Source of the DNA: Xanthomonas chitinilytica
Lineage (GTDB): Bacteria > Pseudomonadota > Gammaproteobacteria > Xanthomonadales > Xanthomonadaceae
NCBI RefSeq assembly: GCF_026107455.2
Contig: NZ_JAPCHY010000016.1
Span: 1-64,000, forward strand
Length of the DNA stretch: 64,000 bases
Reading direction: 5' to 3'
Shown here: in pieces, positions 16,403-24,041 of the stretch
How positions within the stretch are numbered: position 1 is the stretch's first letter
How the letters are laid out: each line of letters begins with the position of its first letter
The notes under the pieces: generated by a model
What the model saw: the letters and a program-made list of their open reading frames with translations, nothing else
Databases searched by the model: none
What the model was told of the DNA's origin: nothing
Program-made: the position numbers and the translations under genes

Positions 16403-19084
16403 TCAGGGACCGTGCGGTCGCGGGGTATCGGATTGAATGGCATCGGCCAGCGAGCGCACCCGCAGTGCGCCGCGCAGGGATTCCAGGCTGGCGGACGATT
16501 GCAGCTGGATCTCGACCGGCTCTCCCGGCAACAGGCCGAGGGCGTTGTCCGACAGGACGACGTCCAGGTTGCCGAAGTCGATCCACACCGCCCGCGCCAC
16601 CGCCTGCGCGTGCAGCCGCAGGACAGCGCCCTGCTCCGTCGCGACCAGTTCGTGCCGGATCCGCGGGTCCGGCAGCTGCAGTCGCTTGGCCGCGTCGAAA
16701 TAGACCAGGTGGCGGGAAACCGTCCCGCCGGCCTGGAGCAGTTCGAACACCGCCACGCTGCGCAGCGGATCGGCGGCGCCCAGCAGTTCGTCATCGCTGA
16801 AGTCGGCGGCGACCTGGGCCGACAGCGGCGCCAGGGTCGCCGGGCGCCGCAGTTCGCGATGCACGCGGCCGTCGAAATCCATCACCCGCAGGCGCCATTC
16901 CAGTTCGAGCGGGACGGCGCGGTCCGACAGCAGGTGCAGGCGGGTGACGCCGTCCCTGCGCAGCGGCGCCACCGCCACCTCGGCGAAGAAGCGCCGGGCA
17001 TGGTGGTGCAGCGGCTTCCAGCGGCCGTGGTAGTCGAGGTTGGACCAGGAGGCGCCGGGCCAGACGTCGTTGAGCTGCCAGTACAGCGAGCCCATGGTGT
17101 ACGGGCGCGAGGCGCGGTGGTGCAGCGCGGCCAGTTCGATGCCCTCGGCCTGCATCGTCTGCCCCAGGTAGACGAAGTCGGCGAAGTCGCGCGGCGTGCC
17201 GTATTCGCGCTCGATGTACAGCAGCTGGCGCTGGTTGCCGTCGCCGGCCAGGAACTTCTGGTGGGCGCGGATCACCGGGGTGTCGATGCCCTGATCCTGC
17301 GGCCGCGCGAAGCCGTCGATGGTGCGCAGCGACGGCCAGGACTGCAGGCCGAACTCGGACATGAAGCGCGGGGTTTCCTCCAGGAAAGCCTGCACCGGCA
17401 GCGCGGGCCCGCCCCACACGTCCCAGTAGTGCTTGTCGCCGCGGCGCGAGTCGTTGGCCTTCTCGTCCAAGTCGTTGCCGGGCGAGCTGGACCAGTACGG
17501 CACGCCCAGCCCCTCCTCCGCCACCACCCGGCGCAGGTCGTGGCCGAACAGGTCCACGTAGCCCTGCCAAACCTGGTCGGCGAAGACCGGATCGGCCGCC
17601 GTCAACTGCCGGCGGTGGCCCCAGTCCTTCCAGGCGGTTTCCTGCTCGTTGTTGCCGCACCACAGCACGATGCTGGGGTGGTGGCGCAGGCGACGGACGT
17701 TGTCGCGCGCCTCGGCCACCACGTTGGCGCGGAACGCCGGGTCGTAGCCGGGCTGCATGCCGCCGCCGAACATGAAGTCCTGCCAGACCAGCAGGCCCAG
17801 CTCGTCGGCGATCTCGTAGAACGCGTCGCTCTCGTAGTAGCCGCCGCCCCAGTTGCGCAGCATGTTCATGTTGGCGTCGCGCGCGGCCTGCAGCACCTGC
17901 CGCAGCCTGGCTTCGTCGACGCGGCTGGGGAAGGCGTCGAACGGGATCACGTTGGCGCCCTTGGCGAAGATGGACATCCCGTTGACGACGAAAGCGAAGC
18001 CCTGCCCGCCGTCGTCGTCGGTCTCGCGCCGCAGTTCCACGCTGCGCAGGCCGGTGACGCGTTCGGCCGTGGCCAGCGTGCGGCCGCCCTGCTTCACCCG
18101 CAGGCGGAAGCGGTAGCGCGCCTGCTCGCCAAGGCCCGCCGGCCACCAGCGGCGCGGCCGCTCGATCACGGTGCGCAGGTCCACCTGCTGGATGCCGGCC
18201 CGCAGCTCGACGAAGCGCCGCAGCCGATCCACGCGGCGGCCGTCGGGATCCAGTACGTCCAGTTCCAGCTGCGCGTGGCCGGGTCCTTCGCTTTCGATCG
18301 TCGCCCGCGTCTTCAGTTCGGCCCAGTCGGCATCCAGCGCCAGCGTATGCACCGCCAGGTCGGTCGTCCGCAGCCGTTCCCACGATTCCAGCCGCACCGG
18401 GCGCCAGATGCCGGCGGTGACGTAGCGCGGGCCCCAGTCCCAGCCGAAGTGGTAGCCGGGCTTGCGCACGAAGTTGCCGACCATCGCCTCCTTCGGTTCG
18501 TCGCCATAGGGCGAGGGATAGTTGCCGGCGATCTTGTGCGGCATTACCTGCACCTGCGGCAGCAGGCGGCGGATCGGCGAGTGGAACACCACCCGCAGTT
18601 CGTTGCCGCCCGCGCGCAGCCGCCCCTGCACCGGCACCCGCCAGGTGCGATGGCTGTTGTCGGCCGACAGCAGCGGTTCGCCGTTCAGGTGCACCTCGGC
18701 GAAGGTGTCCAGGCCCTCGAACACCAGCTCGGCGCGCGGGCGCTTGAGCGTGGCGGCATCGACATCGAAGCGGCTGCGGTATTCCCATTGCGCCAGTCCG
18801 ATCCACTGCAGGCCCGCCTCCGGCGCGCCGACGTACGGATCGGGGATCAGCCTATGCGCCAGCAGGTCGGTATGGACGACGCCGGGCACGGTCGCGCTTC
18901 GCCATTGCGTCGCCGCATGCTGCGTGGCCGCCTGCGCGTCGTCCGGCGCCAGCCGGAATTCCCAGTTCGTGGCCAGGTCCTGCACGTGCATCGCCATGGC
19001 CGGCGCCATCGCCAGCCACGCCAGCAGCGCCAGGCACCGCCATCGCCAGTCGCGCCGTCGCGCCACGGTGCGGTTCTCCTTCAT
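16403..19084 (-). CDS. GH2 beta-mannosidase, exported
   Basis: This 893-residue enzyme has a signal peptide (basic RRRDWRWR stretch, then a hydrophobic core ending ...MAPAMA). The GH2 layout follows: a jelly-roll sugar-binding domain, an immunoglobulin-like domain and a TIM barrel. The acid/base glutamate is in WCGNNEQETAW near residue 480 and the nucleophile in MSEFGLQSWPS near 575. The tryptophan before CGNNEQ and the GWDWGPR motif mark the beta-mannosidase rather than the beta-galactosidase branch. It would cleave the single beta-mannose at the core of N-glycans, after alpha-mannose removal by GH92. I use the ATG at 19084; a GTG six bases upstream is possible but too close to the GGAG. Confidence 0.92.
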   Translation of the reverse strand: MKENRTVARRRDWRWRCLALLAWLAMAPAMAMHVQDLATNWEFRLAPDDAQAATQHAATQWRSATVPGVVHTDLLAHRLIPDPYVGAPEAGLQWIGLAQWEYRSRFDVDAATLKRPRAELVFEGLDTFAEVHLNGEPLLSADNSHRTWRVPVQGRLRAGGNELRVVFHSPIRRLLPQVQVMPHKIAGNYPSPYGDEPKEAMVGNFVRKPGYHFGWDWGPRYVTAGIWRPVRLESWERLRTTDLAVHTLALDADWAELKTRATIESEGPGHAQLELDVLDPDGRRVDRLRRFVELRAGIQQVDLRTVIERPRRWWPAGLGEQARYRFRLRVKQGGRTLATAERVTGLRSVELRRETDDDGGQGFAFVVNGMSIFAKGANVIPFDAFPSRVDEARLRQVLQAARDANMNMLRNWGGGYYESDAFYEIADELGLLVWQDFMFGGGMQPGYDPAFRANVVAEARDNVRRLRHHPSIVLWCGNNEQETAWKDWGHRRQLTAADPVFADQVWQGYVDLFGHDLRRVVAEEGLGVPYWSSSPGNDLDEKANDSRRGDKHYWDVWGGPALPVQAFLEETPRFMSEFGLQSWPSLRTIDGFARPQDQGIDTPVIRAHQKFLAGDGNQRQLLYIEREYGTPRDFADFVYLGQTMQAEGIELAALHHRASRPYTMGSLYWQLNDVWPGASWSNLDYHGRWKPLHHHARRFFAEVAVAPLRRDGVTRLHLLSDRAVPLELEWRLRVMDFDGRVHRELRRPATLAPLSAQVAADFSDDELLGAADPLRSVAVFELLQAGGTVSRHLVYFDAAKRLQLPDPRIRHELVATEQGAVLRLHAQAVARAVWIDFGNLDVVLSDNALGLLPGEPVEIQLQSSASLESLRGALRVRSLADAIQSDTPRPHGP

Positions 19085-19212
19085 CGCCACGGAGCTCCCG
19101 CGGCGGCGACTCCGCCGGCGCCGGCAGCCAGCGCCACGCAGCCGCCCTGCTTCGATTCGAATGCCTGGCGATGGCGACCCATGCTTCGCACTCCGTTACC
19201 CTCCCCGTGGCG

Positions 19213-20424
19213 TCAGCGCGCCGTGGCCGGCCGCACCACGTTGAGCACTTCGTGGCAGGCGCCCATGGTGTGGTAGTCGGTCTTGCCGGCCGGGCTCTTC
19301 TCGTTGGAGTACTTGCGGTTGTCGGCATCGAGGATGCGATACCACGCGCCGTGCTCGTGATCGACCATGTGCTTCCACGAATACGCCCACAGCCGGTCGT
19401 ACCATTCCCAATAGCCGGCCTCGCCGGTGCGCTGCGCCAGCAACGCGGCCGCGGCCAGCGACTCGGCCTGTACCCAGAAGTACTTGTCGTCGTCGCACAC
19501 CCGGCCGTCGGGGTCGAAGCCGTAGTACAGCCCGCCGCGCACCGCATCCCAGCTACGCGCGACCGCGGTGTCGAACAGGTGGCGCGCGGTCGGCAGCAGC
19601 CAGTCCGCGTCGACGTGCCGGTCCAGGATCAGCAGCAGCTTGGCCCATTCGGTCTGGTGGCCGGGCTGGAAGCCCCAGGGACGGAACAGGTGCTTGGGAT
19701 CGTCGCGGTGGTAGTCCCAGTCGACGTTCCAGTCGCGGTCGTAGTGCTCCCACACCAGTCCGTCCGCCTTGGCCGCCTGGCGGCGGGTCATGTGCTCGGC
19801 CAGCAGGAGTGCGCGCTCCAGGTAGCGGCGTTCGCCGCTGGCCTCGAATGCGGCCAGCATCGCCTCGCACATGTGCATGTTGGCGTTCTGGCCGCGGTAG
19901 CCGCTGAAGTTCCAGTCCGCGTCCGCTTCGTCCTTGTACAGGCCGTGCTCCGGCTCCCAGAAGCGCCGCTCCAGCAGTTCCCAGGTCTCGTCCATCCAGC
20001 CGCGCGCCTCGGCGATGCCGGCCTTCAATCCGCACGAGTACGCCAGCAGCACGAACGCCACGCCGTAGCAGTGGTTCGTGCCGTCCTCGACACGGCCATC
20101 GCGCAGCGTCCATGCGTAGCCGCCGCTGGCGGGGTTGCGATGCGCCTCGCGCAGGTAGCGCAGGCCGTGCTTGACCGCCTCCAGGTACTCCGGGTTGCCG
20201 AACTCGCGGAACGCCATCGCGTAGTTGAAGACGAAGCGCGTGCTGCTGACCAGGTGGCGATGGCCGGCGTCGTAGACGCGGCCGTCGTCGAGGAAGTAAT
20301 GGAAGAAGCCGCCCTGCGGATCGATCGCGCGCGGATGGTAGAACGCCATCGTGGCGGCGATGTGGTCGCGCAGGAACTGCGGCGAGCGGAAGTCGGGCAT
20401 GGAGGCATCAGGCTGAATGTTCAT
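19213..20424 (-). CDS. N-acylglucosamine 2-epimerase-family sugar isomerase (probable D-mannose isomerase)
   Basis: This is a 403-residue cytoplasmic protein of the AGE superfamily, an (alpha/alpha)6 barrel. Recognisable stretches include VSSTRFVFNYAMAFRE, GQNANMHMCEAMLAAFE and FRPWGFQPGHQTEWAKLLL, which hold the conserved Arg and His residues of mannose/N-acylglucosamine isomerases. Its gene overlaps the fructokinase gene by 17 bases and follows an AGGAGCGAT ribosome site. Next to a fructokinase and mannosidases, the likely reaction is mannose to fructose, so that fructokinase can complete the path to fructose-6-phosphate. A cellobiose or GlcNAc 2-epimerase activity is less likely from context. 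No hexokinase plus mannose-6-phosphate isomerase pair is seen here. Confidence 0.85.
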   Translation of the reverse strand: MNIQPDASMPDFRSPQFLRDHIAATMAFYHPRAIDPQGGFFHYFLDDGRVYDAGHRHLVSSTRFVFNYAMAFREFGNPEYLEAVKHGLRYLREAHRNPASGGYAWTLRDGRVEDGTNHCYGVAFVLLAYSCGLKAGIAEARGWMDETWELLERRFWEPEHGLYKDEADADWNFSGYRGQNANMHMCEAMLAAFEASGERRYLERALLLAEHMTRRQAAKADGLVWEHYDRDWNVDWDYHRDDPKHLFRPWGFQPGHQTEWAKLLLILDRHVDADWLLPTARHLFDTAVARSWDAVRGGLYYGFDPDGRVCDDDKYFWVQAESLAAAALLAQRTGEAGYWEWYDRLWAYSWKHMVDHEHGAWYRILDADNRKYSNEKSPAGKTDYHTMGACHEVLNVVRPATAR

Positions 20425-21415
20425 ATCGCTCCTGCAACAGGTTCTGGACTTCGGTCAGCGTCGGCATCGCCGCGAACGCGCCCTTGCGGGTCACCGCCAG
20501 CGCGCCGACCGCCGCGCCGAAGCCGATCGCGTCGGCCACCGCGTCGGGCTGCGCCGCGAAGCCGGCGAAGGCATCGCCGTCCCCGCCGCGCGCGGCGATG
20601 CGGAACAACAGCCCGCCGACGAAGGCGTCGCCGGCGGCGGTGGTGTCCAGCGCCGATACGCGGAAGCTGTCGATGCGCCCGCCTCCGCCCCCGCGCAGGT
20701 GCCAGTGGATCGGCGCGGCCCCGTCGGTGACCACCAGCAGCCGCGCGCGGCCCTGCCACAGGCGTTCCAGCACCGCCGCCTCGCCGCCCAGCGGCGCCGC
20801 CAGGTAGTCCAGTTCCTCGCGCGAGAGCTTGACCAGCTCGGCCTGCGCCAGCGCCTGCCACAGCCGCGGCGACGGGTCCTCGTGGTGCGGCCACAGCGCC
20901 GGCCGCAGGTTGAGGTCGATGCTGACCAGCGCTCCGGCAGCGTGCGCGCGGCGCATGCCCTCGTAGGTGGCCGCGGCGATCTCCGCCTCGGTCAGGCTGT
21001 TGGAGCAGACGTGGAAGGTGCCGGTGCCGTCGAAGCAGGCCGGCCGGAAATGTTCGCCGCGGAACAGCAGGTCGGCCGCCGGCGGCCGGTAGAAGCTGAA
21101 GCTGCGCTCGCCGTGCGCGTCCAGCGCGACGAACGCCAGCGCGGTCTTGGCCGCGTCGGTGCGGACGATGCAGTCGGTGGCCACCCCGGCCGCGGCCAGG
21201 CTGTCGAACAGGAAATCGCCGAACATGTCCTGCCCCAGCATGCCGGCGAAATGGACGTCGGCGCCCAGCCGCGCCGCCGCCACCGCGACATTGGCCGGCG
21301 CGCCGCCGGCGTACTGCAGGAACGAGCGCGGCACCTCGGGCGAGGCCGGCGCCTGCGCCAGCAGATCGATCAGGGCTTCGCCGAAACAGACGATCTTGCG
21401 CATCGACGGCCTCAT
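20408..21415 (-). CDS. PfkB-family fructokinase
   Basis: This is a 335-residue ribokinase-like sugar kinase. The N-terminal motif FGEALIDLLA, the substrate-binding YAGGAPANVAVAAARLG and the C-terminal DTTAAGDAFVGGLLF (with the catalytic aspartate of the second PfkB signature) are all present. The GGAPANVA pattern is that of fructokinases. The ATG at 21415 overlaps the stop of the transporter gene (ATGA); a second in-frame ATG at 21403 is also possible. It would phosphorylate fructose made from mannose by the neighbouring isomerase. The gene is the middle member of a transporter-kinase-isomerase group on the minus strand. Confidence 0.9.
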   Translation of the reverse strand: MRPSMRKIVCFGEALIDLLAQAPASPEVPRSFLQYAGGAPANVAVAAARLGADVHFAGMLGQDMFGDFLFDSLAAAGVATDCIVRTDAAKTALAFVALDAHGERSFSFYRPPAADLLFRGEHFRPACFDGTGTFHVCSNSLTEAEIAAATYEGMRRAHAAGALVSIDLNLRPALWPHHEDPSPRLWQALAQAELVKLSREELDYLAAPLGGEAAVLERLWQGRARLLVVTDGAAPIHWHLRGGGGGRIDSFRVSALDTTAAGDAFVGGLLFRIAARGGDGDAFAGFAAQPDAVADAIGFGAAVGALAVTRKGAFAAMPTLTEVQNLLQERYEHSA

Positions 21416-22704
21416 CCCTTCCGCTCCGCCAGATGCGCCGGCAGCCGCGAACCGGAGCAGCCGTACCAGACGATGTAGCCGTAGCACAGCACCGGCAGCA
21501 GGAACGACAGCTGCACGCCGATGCGGTCGGCCAGCACGCCCTGCAGCAGCGGCACGATGGCACCGCCGACGATGGCCATCACCAGCAGGCTGGAGGCCTT
21601 CTCGGTCATCGGTCCCAGCCGTTCGATGCCCAGGGTGAAGATGGTCGGGAACATGATCGAGTTGAACAGGCCGATGGCGATCACGCTCCACATCGCCAGC
21701 GGACCCTGGCTGGACACGGTGACCAGCAGCAGCGCCGCGGCCACCGCCGCATACAGCGCCAGCATCCGCCGCGCGTCGAACCTGACCAGCAGCGCCGAGC
21801 CGATGAAGCGGCCGACCATCGCCCCGCCCCAGTACAGCGACAGGTAGCCGGCGGCGCTCGCCTCGGACAGGTTGCCGATGTGCGGCTCGGCCAGGTAGTT
21901 GATCAGGAAGCTGCCGATCGCCACTTCCGCCCCCACGTACAGGAAGATCGCCAGCACGCCCCAGCGCACGTGGCGCAGGCCCAGCACCTCGCCGAAACCG
22001 TGCCGGCGCGTGTCGGCCTGCTCGGTGGCCTCGACCAGCGGCGGCAGCCGGAACAGCCACACCATCAGCGCCAGCGCGAACAGGGTCAATGCCAACCCCA
22101 GGTACGGCAGCTGCACCGCCTGCGACTTGGCCTGCAGGTAGATTTCCTTCTGCTCCGGCGCCAGTGCCGCCAGCTGTTCGGCGCCCAGCACCGCGGCCGA
22201 CAGGATCAGCATGCCGCCGATCCACGGCCCCACGGTATGCCCCAGCGAGTTCAGCGCCTGCGCCAGGTTGAGCCGGCTGGCCGCGGTCTGCGGTGCGCCG
22301 AGCAGGCTGACGTAGGGATTGGCCGAGACCTGCAACAGCGTGATGCCGCTGGCCAGCACGAACAGCGCGCCCAGGAACAGGTTGTAGGAACGCACCTGCG
22401 CCGCCGGCAGGAACAGCAGCGCGCCGACGCCGGCCACCAGCAGGCCGATCACGATGCCGTGCTTGTAGCCGACCTTGGCCACCACCCGCCCGGCCGGCAG
22501 CGACATCACGAAGTACGCGCCGAAGAAGGTGAACTGGATCAGCATCGTGCGCGTGTAGTTCAGCTCGAACAGCGCTTTCAGGTGCGGGATCAGCACGTCG
22601 TTGAGGCTGGTCAGGAAGCCCCACATGAAGAAGATCGCGGTGGCGACCGTCAGGGCGACCTGGGTGCGGACCACGCGGGGGGCGGTCGAGGCGGTAGTGT
22701 TCAT
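21412..22704 (-). CDS. FucP-type MFS sugar:proton symporter
   Basis: This 430-residue inner-membrane protein has about 12 helices. Family features are FFMWGFLTSLNDVLIPHLK at the first helix, LQVSANPYVSLLG in the fourth and SRLNLAQALNSLGHTVGP after it, as in the fucose/glucose/galactose permease (FucP) group. In this locus it should import mannose or short mannosides released in the periplasm. It is the first gene of the group running into fructokinase and isomerase and starts 100 bases after the end of the lacI gene. No copy of the GATCGATC operator is visible directly in front of it. Confidence 0.9.
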   Translation of the reverse strand: MNTTASTAPRVVRTQVALTVATAIFFMWGFLTSLNDVLIPHLKALFELNYTRTMLIQFTFFGAYFVMSLPAGRVVAKVGYKHGIVIGLLVAGVGALLFLPAAQVRSYNLFLGALFVLASGITLLQVSANPYVSLLGAPQTAASRLNLAQALNSLGHTVGPWIGGMLILSAAVLGAEQLAALAPEQKEIYLQAKSQAVQLPYLGLALTLFALALMVWLFRLPPLVEATEQADTRRHGFGEVLGLRHVRWGVLAIFLYVGAEVAIGSFLINYLAEPHIGNLSEASAAGYLSLYWGGAMVGRFIGSALLVRFDARRMLALYAAVAAALLLVTVSSQGPLAMWSVIAIGLFNSIMFPTIFTLGIERLGPMTEKASSLLVMAIVGGAIVPLLQGVLADRIGVQLSFLLPVLCYGYIVWYGCSGSRLPAHLAERKG

Positions 22705-22804
22705 CGGGCGATGGGAACCGGAAGAAGGAAGGGAATCGTGGAGAGCGCCGCCCGGGAACGTCGTTCCGGCGAAGGCGGAAACCCGCTGCGTTCGGTCATG
22801 CGGG

Positions 22805-23965
22805 TCATCGCAGCGGCGCCCCGCTGCTTTCGCGCACCTGCAGCCGCACCGGTGCGATGGTCCGGGCGGGAGCCGCGCCGGGGTCGTCGAGCCGCTGCAG
22901 TACCAGTTGGGCCGCCTGGCGCCCGCGCTCGCGCGGATCGGCCACCAGCGTGGTCAGCGGCGGCGTGGTGACCGCGGCTTCGGGGATGTCGTCGAAACCG
23001 GTCACCGCGAAGCCCTTGCCGGGCTGGATGCCGCGCGACATCAGCCCCAGCATCAGGCCCAGCGCGACGGTGTCGTTGTAGCAGACCGCCGCGGTGGGCG
23101 GCACCGCGTCGCCGAACAGTTCGCCGGTGCGCGCGGCGGCCTCCAGCCGGTTCGGCGCCGACTCGACCAGCCATCGTTGCTCCACCGCCAGCCCCGCGTC
23201 CGCCATCGCCCGTGCGTAGCCGGCGCGACGCTGGCGGCACGAGCTGGAATCGGCATGGCCGCCGTAGAACGCGATGCGGCGGTGCCCCAGCCCGATCAGG
23301 TGCTCGGTGGCCAGCTGCGCGCCGCGCTGGTTGTCCATCCCGAGGAAATCCCAGTCGTCGGTGCCGGCCAGTTCGCGGTTGAACAGCAGCACGTTGGCGC
23401 GCGGGTCCAGCACCTTGTGCAGTTCGGCCGCATCGCTGCCCTCGGCCGGCGACAGGATCATGCCCGCCGGGGTGTGCTCCATCAGCGAGGCCAGCACCGC
23501 CTGCTGCCGCTGCGGCGACTCGCCGGTGCTGCCGAGCAGGGTCACGTAGCCCTTGTCGCCCAGCGCCTCGTCGACCCCGGCGGCGAACTCGGCGAAGAAC
23601 GGGTTGGCCAGGTCGTTGATCACCAGCGCCACGCTGGAGGAGGTGCGCCGGCGCAGGTTGGCCGCGCCGCGGTTGTAGACGTAGCGCTGGCGCTTGAGTT
23701 CGGCCTCGACCCGGGCGCGCGTGTCCGCATGCACCAGCGGGCTGCCGCGCAGCACCAGCGACACGGTCGCGCGCGAGACGCCGATGGCGTTGGCGATGTC
23801 GGTAACGGTGACCACGCGCTGGCCGTCGCGCTTGCGTTCCGGCGCGGCCGCCTGGTCCTTGGTTTTGGCCTTGTCTTCGGCCCTGCTCCCGGGCTTGGCC
23901 GGTGCCGGCGACCCGGGCTTGGCCTTGCGCGCGGAAGGCGCGCTGGAAGGACGCTTCTGGCTCAT
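22805..23965 (-). CDS. LacI-family regulator of the mannoside locus
   Basis: This is a 386-residue repressor. The helix-turn-helix (VTDIANAIGVSRATVSLVLRG) starts near residue 54, followed by the hinge (RQRYVYNRGAANLRRRTS) and a periplasmic-binding-protein-like ligand domain. The N-terminus before the HTH is unusual: about 50 residues rich in Lys, Ala, Pro and Ser, with no other start codon that would remove them. A perfect palindrome lies right at its start codon, suggesting self-control. The same palindrome recurs at the GH92 and TonB receptor promoters on the right. It is therefore the best candidate to sense mannose or a mannoside for this whole region; the ligand is inferred. Confidence 0.92.
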   Translation of the reverse strand: MSQKRPSSAPSARKAKPGSPAPAKPGSRAEDKAKTKDQAAAPERKRDGQRVVTVTDIANAIGVSRATVSLVLRGSPLVHADTRARVEAELKRQRYVYNRGAANLRRRTSSSVALVINDLANPFFAEFAAGVDEALGDKGYVTLLGSTGESPQRQQAVLASLMEHTPAGMILSPAEGSDAAELHKVLDPRANVLLFNRELAGTDDWDFLGMDNQRGAQLATEHLIGLGHRRIAFYGGHADSSSCRQRRAGYARAMADAGLAVEQRWLVESAPNRLEAAARTGELFGDAVPPTAAVCYNDTVALGLMLGLMSRGIQPGKGFAVTGFDDIPEAAVTTPPLTTLVADPRERGRQAAQLVLQRLDDPGAAPARTIAPVRLQVRESSGAPLR

Positions 23966-23966
23966 G

Positions 23967-23978
23967 TGGATCGATCCA
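23967..23978. promoter_or_regulatory. LacI-type operator at the lacI start
   Basis: TGGATCGATCCA is a perfect 12-base palindrome ending directly upstream of the regulator's ATG (23963-23965). It shares the centre GATCGATC with three sites at 26638, 26902 and 27030. The position would let the repressor block its own transcription or translation start. Confidence 0.75.
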
Positions 23979-24041
23979 TTCCGATGGAGGCCGCCAGCCT
24001 AAACGATCGCATCGGGGCCCAAGCCATTGGCGAGCGACGGA

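Noticed and set aside
12893..19276. A 2127-codon open frame on the plus strand
   Set aside because: It lies antisense to the peptidase, GH92 and GH2 genes and has no family motif; such frames arise from high third-position GC. The same holds for the plus-strand frames over cobN (5630-9523) and over lacI and GH92 (22601-26750).
22755..22767. GGAACGTCGTTCC dyad before the MFS gene as an operator
   Set aside because: A perfect 6-base dyad, but a single copy, unrelated to the GATCGATC sites and without a matching regulator; it may be a local hairpin.
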